Positions 1 to 7,563 of a DNA stretch of 39,349 bases are shown here, piece after piece; the stretch's first letter is position 1; each line of letters starts with the position of its first letter. The stretch spans positions 1-39,349 of the forward strand of contig DASVQK010000074.1 of NCBI GenBank assembly GCA_036389105.1. Reading direction: 5' to 3'. The notes under the pieces are model-generated. The model did not search any database, was not told where the DNA came from, and worked only from the letters and a program-made list of their open reading frames with translations. Origin of the DNA: AC-37 sp036389105 (GTDB lineage Bacteria > Actinomycetota > Thermoleophilia > Solirubrobacterales > Thermoleophilaceae). The translations under genes and the position numbers were made by a program.

Positions 1-124
1 GGGCGGCCTGAGGCTGCCGGGCGGCAAGGTGCGCATCCCGCCGAGCGATCCGTCGGTCCTCAAGGGCCTGCCGATCCCGCTCAGGGGAGCCCCGGCGCTC
101 AAGTCGAAGGCGGGTGGCAGGTAA
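1..124 (+). CDS. C-terminal end of an upstream protein, probably Mce/MlaD-family (partial)
   Basis: An open frame enters from the left edge (first full codon at base 2) and ends at TAA 122-124. Only about 40 residues are visible, rich in Gly, Pro and basic residues and without a recognisable domain. The stop shares its last A with the ATG of the following Mce-family gene, so the two are translationally coupled. Mce/MlaD genes usually sit in runs of paralogues, so this is most simply the tail of another Mce-type protein. That identity rests on context only. Confidence 0.6.
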   Translation, partial: GGLRLPGGKVRIPPSDPSVLKGLPIPLRGAPALKSKAGGR

Positions 125-1641
125 TGCAGAAGAACGCTCCCAGCCTGGGACGGATCCTGTCGATGGTGATCTTCACGCTCACCTGCTTCGGCCTGCTCCT
201 GTTCCTCTGGCTGTCGTTCGGTGGCGCCATCCCGCTCAAGCCGAAGGAGTACGTGCTGAAGGTCAACTTCCCCGAGGCCACCACGCTGGCCCAGGAGGCC
301 GACGTCCGCATCGCGGGCGTCAACGTCGGCAAGGTGCGCCAGAAGGAGCTGAACAAGGGCGCCAACGGCACCAAGGTCACCCTCCAGATCGACCCCAAGT
401 TCACGCCGGTCGCGCGGGACACCCGCGCGATCCTGCGGCAGAAGACGCTGCTCGGCGAGACCTACGTTGAGCTGACGCCCGGAAACCGCCGGCGCGGGAC
501 GCTGGAGGACGGCGCGACGCTCGCGGACGCGCAGGTCGAGGGCACGGTCGAGCTCGACGAGATCCTGCGCATCTTCGACCCGGACACCAAGGACGCGTTC
601 CGGCACTGGGTGGCCGAGTCCGCGGAGCAGATCAAGCAGGGCGGCGGCAAGGACCTCAACTCGGCCCTGGGCAACCTCGGCGACTTCGCCGAGTCCGGCG
701 CCGGGGTCCTGTCGGTGCTCGACAAGCAGCACACCGCGGTGCGCAGCGTGGTGAAGAACACCGGCGTGGTGTTCGCCGCGCTCAACGAGCGCTACGGCCA
801 GCTGCACGACCTGGTGGTCAACTCGAACGCGACCTTCTCCGCCACGGCGGCCCAGAGGGAGTCGCTGGCGCAGGTCTTCGAGATCTTCCCGACGTTCCTC
901 GACGAGTCGCGTACCACGCTTGCGCGCCTCCAGACCTTCTCCACCAACACCCGCCCGCTGGTCCGGAACCTGAAGCCGGTGGCGGACGACCTCGGGCCGA
1001 CCGTCCGCGACCTGGGCAACCTCGCGCCGGACCTCGAGAACCTGTTCCGCCGGCTGCGCCCGGTCATCGACCTGTCGCCCAAGACGCTGCCGAAGGCCGC
1101 CAACTTCCTGCGCAAGGCCAAGCCGCTGTTCGCCTCCCTGCACACCTTCCTGCCGGAGCTCAACCCGATCATCTCGTTCGCCAACTACGGCCAGGAGCAG
1201 CTCGGCGGGTTCATCGGCAACGGGGCCGGCGGCTTCTACCACCAGCTGCCCAAGCTGGCCGACGGCATCCCGCGCTACATGCTCGGTCAGGCCGGCGTGA
1301 TCAACGGCGGCAGCCTCGGGCTCATGCCGGAGCGCCCGAAGTACGACCGCGGCAACTCCTACATCTCGGCCAACAACCTGCGCCGCGGCGAGCTGCTGGG
1401 CATCCACGAGGACTTCGAGTGCAGGGCCGACCACCCGGACGGCAACGGCACCACCGACCAGGTCGGCCGGCTCGACCCGGTCGACACGGAGATGGACGAT
1501 CTCCCACCGTGCTTCGTCGAGCCGCCCAAGCTCTGGGGCAAGACGCGCTACCCGCGCGTCGACAAGGGCAAGGCCCCGCTGGTGCCGGCCCCGTTCGGCA
1601 TCGAGGGCACGCAGGGCCTGCCGCCGCTTACGCCGCGCTAG
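124..1641 (+). CDS. Mce/MlaD-family substrate-binding protein of a lipid-transport system
   Basis: A 505-aa protein with a short cytoplasmic N-terminus, one membrane anchor at about residues 11-33, and an MCE (MlaD) domain at about 40-118, recognisable from the LKVNFPEATTL and VRIAGVNVGKVRQKEL stretches and the KTLLGETYVELTPG end. The rest is a long helical region (about 150-390) and a polar C-terminus, as in actinobacterial Mce proteins. Family members form periplasm-spanning assemblies that carry lipids or sterols for an MlaE/MlaF-type ABC transporter. The ATG overlaps the upstream stop by one base, so this is a later gene of an mce-like operon that extends left of the window. No transporter subunit is visible here. 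The next gene starts after 46 bases and has an unrelated role, so the operon probably ends here. Substrate cannot be told. Confidence 0.88.
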   Translation: MQKNAPSLGRILSMVIFTLTCFGLLLFLWLSFGGAIPLKPKEYVLKVNFPEATTLAQEADVRIAGVNVGKVRQKELNKGANGTKVTLQIDPKFTPVARDTRAILRQKTLLGETYVELTPGNRRRGTLEDGATLADAQVEGTVELDEILRIFDPDTKDAFRHWVAESAEQIKQGGGKDLNSALGNLGDFAESGAGVLSVLDKQHTAVRSVVKNTGVVFAALNERYGQLHDLVVNSNATFSATAAQRESLAQVFEIFPTFLDESRTTLARLQTFSTNTRPLVRNLKPVADDLGPTVRDLGNLAPDLENLFRRLRPVIDLSPKTLPKAANFLRKAKPLFASLHTFLPELNPIISFANYGQEQLGGFIGNGAGGFYHQLPKLADGIPRYMLGQAGVINGGSLGLMPERPKYDRGNSYISANNLRRGELLGIHEDFECRADHPDGNGTTDQVGRLDPVDTEMDDLPPCFVEPPKLWGKTRYPRVDKGKAPLVPAPFGIEGTQGLPPLTPR

Positions 1642-1687
1642 AGCGGCCTGGCAGTGGCGCGCCTGCCGGTGCGCCACAATCTGGGGG

Positions 1688-3271
1688 ATGACCCGCCGGA
1701 TGACAGGGTGGCTGTACCGGCGTCTGGGCAGGCGCTACCTGCTGGCCTATCTCGCCTTCGAGCTGGTCTCGGCGCTCGCCGTCACGCTCGGCACGCTCGG
1801 GATCTTCTCGCTCTACCAGCGGATCAACGCCGAGGAGTTCGACCGCATCATCGGCTTCTCGTGGGCGTGCGTGCTGGTGGCCTTGGCCGCCGGCGCCAAG
1901 AAGGTCTTCCGCAGCTCCACGCCGCTGCGGGAGTGGATGGAAGGCGGCCGCGGCCAGGTGGGGGCGGAGGAGGCGTGGCGAACGGCGGTCGGCCTGCCGC
2001 TCGAGTTCGTCACGCGCGAGTGGTGGCAGCCGCTCGTGTTCATCGTGCTGCCGGTGTCGATCTACATCCCGATCGAGCTGGGACTGCCCGCGTACTCTGG
2101 CCTGATCGTGGCGGCGGGCACCGCCCTGGCCGTGGCCTACTCGGCGATCCTGCACTTCTTCGCGTCGGAGATCGCCCTGCGACCGGTCGTGGACGAGATC
2201 TCCGAGCAGCTGCCGGCCGCGTTCTCGGGCGACGGCGTGGGGGCGCAGCTGCGCTGGAAGCTGCTCGGCGCGCTGCCGATCATCAACGTCATCACCGGCG
2301 TGGTGGTCAGCGGGCTCTCGAGTCCCGACCGGCAGAAGCTCGCCGACCTCGGGCTCGACGTGCTGGTGGCGGTGGTGGTCGCGTTCACAATCTCGCTCGA
2401 GCTGACGCTGCTGGTCACCCGCTCGGTGATGGGGCCCGTGCGGGAGCTGCTCGCGGTCACCCAGCGCGTGCGGCAGGGTGACCTGTCGGCGCGCGCGCCG
2501 GTCGTGTCCGGCGACGAGCTCGGGTCGCTGTCGTGGAGCTTCAACGCGATGCTCACGGGGCTGGAGGAGCGCGAGCGACTGCGTGAGGCGTTCGGCAGCT
2601 ACGTGGCGCCGGACGTGGCCGAGCGCGTCCTCGAGGAGGGCACGATGCTCGAGGGCGAGGAGGTCGAGGTCTCGATCGTCTTCATCGACATCTGCGACTT
2701 CACCTCGTACGCGGAGCGCGCCAGCGCGCGTGAGACGGTCTCCTACCTCAACGACTTCTTCGGTCTCGTGGTGCCGCTGCTCGATCGCCATCGCGGTCAC
2801 GCCAACAAGTTCATCGGCGACGGCGTGCTGGGCGTGTTCGGGGCGCCGGAGCGCCTGCGCGACCACGCCGACCGCGCGCTCGAGGCGGCGTGCGAGATCG
2901 CCCTCGCCGTGGAGGACCGCTACGGCGACCGCCTGCGGATGGGCATCGGCATCAACTCGGGCCCGGTGTCGGCCGGCTCGGTGGGCGGCGGCGGGCGGCT
3001 GGAGTTCACCGTCGTCGGCGACGCGGTGAACGTGGCGGCGCGCGTCGAGCACGCGACGCGCGAGCTCGGCGACCGCGTCCTGCTGACCGAGGCCACCCGC
3101 TGCCTGCTCACGCGCGAGGCCGTGGCGCTCGTGGAGCGCGGGGCCATCCCGCTCAAGGGCAAGTCCGAGCCGGTGCCGATCTGGGCGCCCGACCTCGAGT
3201 CGCTGGACGGCTCGCGCTTCGACGGCGCGGTGCCGCAGGCCGCGGTGCCGCGGGCCACCGTGCCGAAGTAG
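1688..3271 (+). CDS. Membrane-bound class III (IIIb-type) adenylate/guanylate cyclase with HAMP domain
   Basis: A 527-aa protein with about six membrane helices (roughly 16-42, 53-69, 112-131, 134-157, 194-211, 224-245), a HAMP linker (about 246-297) and a C-terminal class III cyclase domain (about 325-495). Metal-binding Asp334 (IVFIDICDF) and Asp378 (NKFIGDG) are present, as are Lys374 and the transition-state residues Asn448 and Arg452 in GDAVNVAAR. The position that selects the base is Thr441 instead of Asp, the pattern of class IIIb enzymes, many of which respond to bicarbonate. The catalytic set is complete, so it should make cAMP from ATP; specificity is inferred. The ATG at 1688 is preceded by GGGGG and by CACAAT seven bases upstream, which could be a leaderless-type -10; an in-frame ATG at 1700 is an alternative. 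The six-helix plus HAMP layout resembles mycobacterial membrane cyclases. Confidence 0.9.
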   Translation: MTRRMTGWLYRRLGRRYLLAYLAFELVSALAVTLGTLGIFSLYQRINAEEFDRIIGFSWACVLVALAAGAKKVFRSSTPLREWMEGGRGQVGAEEAWRTAVGLPLEFVTREWWQPLVFIVLPVSIYIPIELGLPAYSGLIVAAGTALAVAYSAILHFFASEIALRPVVDEISEQLPAAFSGDGVGAQLRWKLLGALPIINVITGVVVSGLSSPDRQKLADLGLDVLVAVVVAFTISLELTLLVTRSVMGPVRELLAVTQRVRQGDLSARAPVVSGDELGSLSWSFNAMLTGLEERERLREAFGSYVAPDVAERVLEEGTMLEGEEVEVSIVFIDICDFTSYAERASARETVSYLNDFFGLVVPLLDRHRGHANKFIGDGVLGVFGAPERLRDHADRALEAACEIALAVEDRYGDRLRMGIGINSGPVSAGSVGGGGRLEFTVVGDAVNVAARVEHATRELGDRVLLTEATRCLLTREAVALVERGAIPLKGKSEPVPIWAPDLESLDGSRFDGAVPQAAVPRATVPK

Positions 3272-3282
3272 CCTCCGCGCCG

Positions 3283-4956
3283 ATGTCCACCGAGGTGCGG
3301 CCGGCGGCTGAGCAGACCCAACTGCACGGCGGCCGCCTGGTCGCCAAGCGCCTGCGCGCGGCCGGCGTCACGAAGCTGTTCACGCTCTCCGGCGGCCACC
3401 TCTTCTCGATCTACGACGGCTGCCGCGAGGAGGGCATCGACATCGTGGACGTGCGGCACGAGCAGGCCGCCGCGTTCGCCGCCGAGGGGTGGGCCAAGGC
3501 CACGCGCGAGGTGGGCGTGTGCGCGCTCACCGCCGGGCCGGGCGTGACCAACGGGATGAGCGCTATGGCGTCGGCGCAGGCCAACGGCTCGCCCGTGGTG
3601 GTGCTGGGCGGCCGCGCGCCCGCGGGGCGGTGGGGGATGGGCTCGCTCCAGGAGATCGACCACGTGCCCTTCGCCGCGCCGCTCACCAAGCTCGCCCGCA
3701 CGGCCGAGTCGACCGCGGACATCCCGGGGCTGGTGGACCGGGCGCTGCTGGCGGCGGCCGAGCCTCCCAGCGGCCCCGCGTTCATCGACTTCCCGCTCGA
3801 CCACGTTTTCATGGAGGCGGCCGCCGGCGAGGGCGTCGCGCCCGCGCCGTACGACCCGCTGGCCGCGCCGGCCGCGGCCGACTCGGGCGCGATCGAGCGC
3901 GCCGCCGCGCTGCTCCGCGACGCCCAGCGGCCGGTGGTCATGGCCGGCACCGGGCTGTACTGGGCCCGCGGCGAGGACGCGCTGCGGCGGCTGTGCCGGG
4001 AGCTTCAGGTGCCGGTGTTCCTGAACGGACTGGCGCGCGGCTGCGTGCCGGCCGACGACGCGTTGTTCTTCTCGCGCGCGCGAGGCACGGGCCTGAAGGG
4101 CGCCGACGTGGCGCTGGTCGTCGGCGTCCCGATGGACTTCCGGCTGGGCTTCGGCGGCTCGTTCGGCGACGAGACGCGGATCGTCGCCGTCGGCTCGGCG
4201 CCGCCGGAGCGTCCGCACCCGCGCGGCGTGGCGGCGGAGCTCTACGGCGGGGTGGCCGCGACGCTGGACGAGCTGCGCGCCGCGGCGGGCGGCGAGGGTC
4301 CCGGCTCCGCGCGCTCGGCCTGGCTCGACCGCCTCCGCGAGGTGGAGAACGAGAAGCGCGCGGCCGAGCGGGAGGAGCTGGCCGACCCGCGCGCGCCGCT
4401 CCACCCGATGCGCGTGTACGGCGAGCTGGCGCAGGTGCTCGACCGCGACGCGATCGTGATCGGCGACGGCGGCGACTTCGTCTCCTACGCGGGCCGGATG
4501 ATGGAGACCTACGAGCCCGGCTGCTGGATGGATCCGGGGCCGTACGGCTGCCTGGGCTCCGGGCCGGGCTACGCGATCGCCGCCAAGCTCGCGCGGCCGG
4601 ACCGTCAGGTGTGCCTGCTCCTGGGCGACGGCGCGTTCGGGTTCTCGGGGCTCGAGTTCGACACGATGGTCCGCCACGGGCTGCCCGTGGTCGGCGTGAT
4701 GGGGAACAACGGAATCTGGGGGCTCGAGAAGCACCCGATGGAGTTCCTCTACGGGTACTCGGTAGCGGCCGACCTCCAGTCCGGGCTGCGCTACGACCGC
4801 GTGGTCGAGGCGCTGGGCGGCCACGGCGAGCTGGTCACGGAGCCCGCGGGCCTGAAGCCGGCACTGGAGCGGGCCTTCGGGTCCGGCAAGCCGGCGCTCG
4901 TCAACGTGCTGACGGACCCGAGCGTGGCCTACCCGCGCAGCTCGAACCTGGCCTGA
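3283..4956 (+). CDS. Thiamine-diphosphate-dependent enzyme, acetolactate synthase large-subunit-like
   Basis: A 557-aa protein with the three-domain layout of the IlvB/POX family: N-terminal Pyr domain with catalytic Glu60 (VRHEQAAAF), a central domain (about 190-330), and a C-terminal PP domain with the ThDP/Mg motif GDGAFGF (448-454) followed about 27 residues later by Asn475-Asn476. The family covers acetolactate synthase, benzaldehyde lyase, oxalyl-CoA decarboxylase and others, and the residues seen do not settle the substrate. No regulatory small subunit (IlvH/IlvN) or other branched-chain gene lies nearby, which argues against the housekeeping acetolactate synthase. The start is the ATG at 3283, 11 bases after the cyclase stop. 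The same frame stays open far upstream, but that stretch lies inside the cyclase gene. Confidence 0.86.
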   Translation: MSTEVRPAAEQTQLHGGRLVAKRLRAAGVTKLFTLSGGHLFSIYDGCREEGIDIVDVRHEQAAAFAAEGWAKATREVGVCALTAGPGVTNGMSAMASAQANGSPVVVLGGRAPAGRWGMGSLQEIDHVPFAAPLTKLARTAESTADIPGLVDRALLAAAEPPSGPAFIDFPLDHVFMEAAAGEGVAPAPYDPLAAPAAADSGAIERAAALLRDAQRPVVMAGTGLYWARGEDALRRLCRELQVPVFLNGLARGCVPADDALFFSRARGTGLKGADVALVVGVPMDFRLGFGGSFGDETRIVAVGSAPPERPHPRGVAAELYGGVAATLDELRAAAGGEGPGSARSAWLDRLREVENEKRAAEREELADPRAPLHPMRVYGELAQVLDRDAIVIGDGGDFVSYAGRMMETYEPGCWMDPGPYGCLGSGPGYAIAAKLARPDRQVCLLLGDGAFGFSGLEFDTMVRHGLPVVGVMGNNGIWGLEKHPMEFLYGYSVAADLQSGLRYDRVVEALGGHGELVTEPAGLKPALERAFGSGKPALVNVLTDPSVAYPRSSNLA

Positions 4957-4973
4957 GCCCGGTCCACGGGCCC

Positions 4974-5013
4974 GAAAAGACCGGAGCCGCCCGCACTCCG
5001 TGCGGACGGCTCC
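4974..5013 (-). terminator. Intrinsic terminator of the minus-strand small RNA
   Basis: A 14-base stem with one mismatch (arms 4983-4996 and 5000-5013) closes on a 3-base loop. Read on the minus strand it is followed by GG and then TCTTTTC (4980-4974). The T-run is on the minus side only, so it terminates minus-strand transcription. It may also act as a weaker barrier for the ThDP gene on the plus strand. Confidence 0.7.
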
Positions 5014-5165
5014 GAAAGCGGCCCCATCAGGACGGGCAGGGGTACGTGCCTTGAAGGGGCCTGGTGGCTCAGACGGCGGGAGGCGCCGATGTTATGCGGC
5101 TTCGCCTGAACCTATGTATCGAGGACCCCCATCGCGCCTCTCGGCATGGCAGGCGCCCCCGACGT
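4974..5165 (-). ncRNA. Candidate independently transcribed small RNA (~190 nt), family unknown
   Basis: The 290-base gap between the ThDP enzyme and ppx holds, on the minus strand, a near-consensus promoter (-35 TTGCCC at 5199-5194, 18-base spacer, perfect TATAAT at 5175-5170) and, about 190 bases downstream, a strong hairpin followed by TCTTTTC. No reading frame of note lies between them. The predicted transcript can form several stems, for example GGGGGCGCC near its 5' end with GGCGCCTCCC, and GGCCCC with GGGGCC. Size and layout resemble 6S RNA, but I see no diagnostic 6S, tmRNA, SRP or RNase P motif, so no family is assigned. It could instead be a 3' extension of the ppx transcript, though the internal TATAAT argues for a separate gene. 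Confidence 0.55.
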
Positions 5166-5169
5166 GAGG

Positions 5170-5199
5170 ATTATAACCCCCGTCCCCGCTATGGGGCAA
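5170..5199 (-). promoter_or_regulatory. Near-consensus sigma-70-type promoter of the candidate small RNA
   Basis: On the minus strand TTGCCC (5199-5194) is followed after 18 bases by a perfect TATAAT (5175-5170). Such a good match is rare in this GC-rich window. It points toward 5165 and away from any coding sequence, so it most likely drives the small RNA. Confidence 0.65.
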
Positions 5200-5246
5200 G
5201 TGCCAACTGACGATTTGGCGCCCGATGTATACGCCGATTCGGCGAG

Positions 5247-6185
5247 TCAATCCTCGCTATTTGCGTCATTTGCGGCCTCCAGCGCCGCGCCGTGCAGGAT
5301 GTCGGCCTCGCTGGTCTCCATCGACTCGAGCCCGCACGCACGCATCGCCTCGATGAGGATCACGGCGCCGGCCACGATGGTGGGAGCGCGATCGGGGTGC
5401 AGGCCGGTCACCTGACGGCGGCGCTCGAGCGGCAGCTCGGCCAGCTCGGCCAGGATGCGCTCGCAGGCGGCCAGCTCGAGCCGGTAGCCGTGCACCTTCG
5501 CGGGGTCGTAGGGCTCGAGCTCCTGGTCGATGGCCGCGAGCGACGTCGCCGTGCCGGCCACCGCGATCCCCTTCGTGACCTCGGCCCGTACCGCCTCCGG
5601 CACGTCGGCTAGCACGATCGCCCGCACCTCCTCGGCCAGGCTCGCGACCTGATCGGGGGGCGGCGGGTCGTCCGTGATGTGGCGCTCGGTCTGGCGCACC
5701 GATCCCGCGCGTGTGGACACGTGGAAGCTGGGTTCCCGCCCCGGCTCGCCCTCAACGAACTCGGTGCTGCCGCCGCCGATGTCCAGGACCAGCGTCGGAC
5801 CGCCCCCGGCGCTGGCCCGCGCGCTGGTCGCGCCGAGGAACGTGAGGCGTGCCTCCTCCTCGCCCGGGATCGTGCGCGCCTCGATGCCGTAGCGGTCGAG
5901 CAGCCGCGACCTGAACTCCTCCCCGTTGCGAGCGTCGCGCACGGCGCTGGTCGCCACCGCCACGGTCCGTTCCGCGCCGTGTGAGTCGATCGCCTCGCGG
6001 TAGGCGGCGACCGTCTCGAACACGCGCTTCATCGCCGCGTCGCTCAGCCGCCCGGTGGCGTCGACGCCCTCGCCCAGGCGCGTGACGTCGGTGCGCCGAT
6101 CCACCTCGGTCACCAGCGAGCCGCGCGCGTCGGCTACGAGCAGGCGCGTGGAGTTCGTGCCCAGGTCGATGACCGCGATCCGCAC
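5247..6185 (-). CDS. ppx: Exopolyphosphatase / Ppx-GppA family phosphatase
   Basis: A 312-aa protein of the ASKHA fold. It hydrolyses polyphosphate and/or pppGpp, linking phosphate storage and the stringent response. The N-terminus carries the first phosphate-binding loop (IDLGTNS, residues 6-12), the second lies at LDIGGGSTE (134-142), and the acidic IPGEEEA stretch holds the expected catalytic Glu. It is the short, catalytic-core-only form common in actinobacteria and lacks the C-terminal HD-like half of E. coli Ppx/GppA. The start is GTG 6185-6183, placing the MRIAVIDLGTNS start exactly where family members begin. A TAGGAT box ends seven bases before this GTG, implying a leaderless transcript. 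The gene is divergent from the AhpC/TSA-like gene with only 36 bases between the starts. Confidence 0.9.
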   Translation of the reverse strand: MRIAVIDLGTNSTRLLVADARGSLVTEVDRRTDVTRLGEGVDATGRLSDAAMKRVFETVAAYREAIDSHGAERTVAVATSAVRDARNGEEFRSRLLDRYGIEARTIPGEEEARLTFLGATSARASAGGGPTLVLDIGGGSTEFVEGEPGREPSFHVSTRAGSVRQTERHITDDPPPPDQVASLAEEVRAIVLADVPEAVRAEVTKGIAVAGTATSLAAIDQELEPYDPAKVHGYRLELAACERILAELAELPLERRRQVTGLHPDRAPTIVAGAVILIEAMRACGLESMETSEADILHGAALEAANDANSED

Positions 6186-6192
6186 GCGCGGG

Positions 6193-6198
6193 ATCCTA
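6193..6198 (-). promoter_or_regulatory. -10 box of ppx (leaderless-type)
   Basis: TAGGAT on the minus strand (6198-6193) lies seven bases before the GTG start, the spacing at which transcription would begin on the start codon itself. No Shine-Dalgarno sequence is present. No clear -35 is seen. Confidence 0.5.
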
Positions 6199-6209
6199 TG
6201 GGCGGCCTG

Positions 6210-6215
6210 TAGGCT
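6210..6215 (+). promoter_or_regulatory. -10 box of the AhpC/TSA-like selenoprotein gene (leaderless-type)
   Basis: TAGGCT lies six bases before ATG 6222 and fits the TANNNT pattern of leaderless actinobacterial genes. It sits within the same 36 bases as the divergent ppx -10 box, so the two promoters overlap and may compete. Confidence 0.5.
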
Positions 6216-6221
6216 GCCCGT

Positions 6222-6836
6222 ATGCCCCGGCTGCCGAACCTGAGCCTGCGCGGCACCGCCGGCAGGCGCCAGGAGACCAATCCGCCCGACCGCGCCGACG
6301 AGCTGGCCGGCTTCACGCTCCAGGACCACCGCGGCCAGGACGTGCGGCTGGGCGAGCTGTGGGCCGACGGCCCCGCGGTGCTGGTCTGGCTCCGCCACTA
6401 CGGCTGAATCTTCTGCCGAGCGCACGCGGTGCAGTTGCATCGCGACCGGGACAGGTTCGAAGAGGCCGGCGCGCGGCTGGCCGTGATCGGCCAGGGCACG
6501 CCGCGTCACGCCGAGCACTTCATGGAGGAGTACGAGCTGGACGGCCTGCGCCTGCTGGTGGACCCCGACCGCAAGACCTACAAGGCCGCCGGCGCGAAGA
6601 TCGCGACCTTCGACGAGCTGCTCGGCCCGCGCGTGGTGGCCAAGGGCGTCAAGGTCTCGGCCACCGAGCGCCTGGTTCAAGGCCGCACCGACGGTCACCC
6701 GGCGCAGCTGGGCGGCGTGCTCGTGGTGGGGCGCGACGGACGCGTCGCCTGGGCCCACATGGCGAACGACGCGGGCGACAACCCGCCCAACGACGACGTC
6801 CTAAAGGCGGTCCACGCGGCTGCCGATGCTTCTTGA
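6222..6836 (+). CDS. AhpC/TSA-family (peroxiredoxin-like) protein with in-frame TGA; probable selenoprotein
   Basis: Read through TGA 6405-6407, this is a 204-aa thioredoxin-fold protein of the AhpC/TSA antioxidant type (AhpC-TSA_2-like). The TGA is codon 62 and falls exactly on the first Cys of the family's redox CxxC: the context is WLRHYG-[TGA]-IFCRAH, giving U62-I-F-C65. Coding similarity continues in the same frame on both sides: a helix, LAVIGQGTP, VDPDRKTYKAAG, then GHPAQLGGVLVVGRDGRVAW and DAGDNPPNDDV, all typical of the family. No frameshift or other stop is present, and ends and length are normal. Small hairpins that could serve as a bacterial SECIS follow the TGA. The function would be thiol/selenol peroxide reduction or disulfide reduction in the cytosol; no signal peptide is seen. 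The alternative is a recent nonsense mutation, or restart at GTG 6429, which would lose the active site. Confidence 0.8.
6408..6434 (+). promoter_or_regulatory. Candidate bacterial SECIS element downstream of TGA
   Basis: Immediately after TGA 6405-6407 the mRNA can form GCAC(6422-6425)-GCG-GTGC(6429-6432), with a G at the first loop position and 18 bases between the TGA and the loop. CTGC 6413-6416 with GCAG 6431-6434 is an alternative outer stem. This fits the loose bacterial SECIS rules (stem-loop just downstream of UGA, G early in the loop). GC-rich DNA forms hairpins easily, so it is supportive only. Confidence 0.4.
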
Positions 6837-6862
6837 CAGTCGCTTTCGCGCGGCGCTAACCT
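6833..6862 (+). promoter_or_regulatory. Promoter of the initiator tRNA gene
   Basis: A perfect -35 TTGACA (6833-6838) overlaps the TGA stop of the preceding gene. After an 18-base spacer comes a -10-like TAACCT (6857-6862), 12 bases before the tRNA 5' end at 6875. Near-consensus promoters are expected for stable RNA genes. Confidence 0.7.
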
Positions 6863-6874
6863 TGTTGGTCGCGA

Positions 6875-6948
<74 letters not shown>

Positions 6949-6969
6949 TGGAATCATCCCCGACGTTCC

Positions 6970-7000
6970 CCGACCGCCCGCTGGGCGGTCGGTTTGTTTC
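6970..7000 (+). terminator. Intrinsic terminator of tRNA-fMet
   Basis: A perfect 10-bp stem (CCGACCGCCC 6970-6979 and GGGCGGTCGG 6983-6992) with a 3-base loop is followed by TTTGTTT. It is a textbook rho-independent terminator 21 bases after the tRNA. Confidence 0.88.
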
Positions 7001-7101
7001 CGCCTGGCCGGCCTCGACCAGGTCCGGCGGGTCGGCCCCTCGTCGCACTTCACGTATAACGCCTCGCCCGGAGTGGCCGCTGACCCAGAGGGAGGAGGCC
7101 C

Positions 7102-7542
7102 ATGGCGGAGGAGCAGACCATTGGCACCTATTACTTCAAGCTCAAGCTCGGTGGAGCCGAGTCGGCCGGGTTCTTCAAGGAGTGCACGGGGCTCTCGAGT
7201 GAGCACCAGGTCGTGACGCACACCGCGGCAGACGAGCGGGACGAGTCACTGGTGCAGAAGTTCCCGGGCCAGCTCCAGTGGTCCAACATCACGCTCAAGC
7301 GCGGGGTGGACGCCAGGAGCGAGCTGTGGGCCTGGCGCCAGGAGGTGATCGACGGGAAGGTCGAAAGCGCTCGCAAGGACGGCACCATCGAGGTCGTGGA
7401 CTGGGAGGGCAAGTCGGTCATCACATACAGCTTCAAGCGGGGCTGGCCGTGCAAGTACAGCGCGCCTGGGCTCAACTCGAGCGGCGACGACATCCTCGTC
7501 GAGGAGATCGAGATCGCTCACGAGGGGTTCACTCGCGTCTAG
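7102..7542 (+). CDS. Phage-tail / contractile injection tube protein (T4 gp19-like)
   Basis: A 146-aa protein with the full length and layout of T4 gp19-like inner-tube proteins (as in Afp1/Pvc1 and phage tail tubes): an N-terminal FKLKLGG strand, FKECTGLSSEHQVV, KFPGQLQWSNITLKRG, the helix around ELWAWRQEV, the WPCKYSAPGLNSS turn and the closing EEIEIAHEGFTRV. Such proteins stack as hexamers to form the tube that a contracting sheath drives into a target cell. A strong GGAGGAGG ribosome site precedes ATG 7102, and a TATAAC box lies at 7055-7060. No sheath, baseplate or spike gene is adjacent: upstream is initiator tRNA, and downstream a hairpin and a convergent membrane-protein gene. It is therefore an orphan tube gene, possibly functionally tied to the cluster at 26-39 kb, where a Pvc16-like fragment and lytic proteins occur. 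Confidence 0.9.
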   Translation: MAEEQTIGTYYFKLKLGGAESAGFFKECTGLSSEHQVVTHTAADERDESLVQKFPGQLQWSNITLKRGVDARSELWAWRQEVIDGKVESARKDGTIEVVDWEGKSVITYSFKRGWPCKYSAPGLNSSGDDILVEEIEIAHEGFTRV

Positions 7543-7563
7543 CGCGACCGAGCCGGGGATGAT

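Noticed and set aside
2920..4824. A 634-codon minus-strand frame opposite the ThDP enzyme
   Set aside because: The opposite strand holds complete ThDP-binding and catalytic motifs, while this frame shows only Arg/His/Ala-rich sequence.
4974..5165. Assignment of the small RNA as 6S RNA
   Set aside because: Length and promoter/terminator fit, but I could not trace a single long hairpin with a central open bubble, so the family is left open.
6405..6407. TGA read as an ordinary nonsense mutation making a pseudogene
   Set aside because: The flanks are conserved, no other lesion exists and the position is the active-site Cys, so selenocysteine is the better reading. The possibility is kept as the main alternative.
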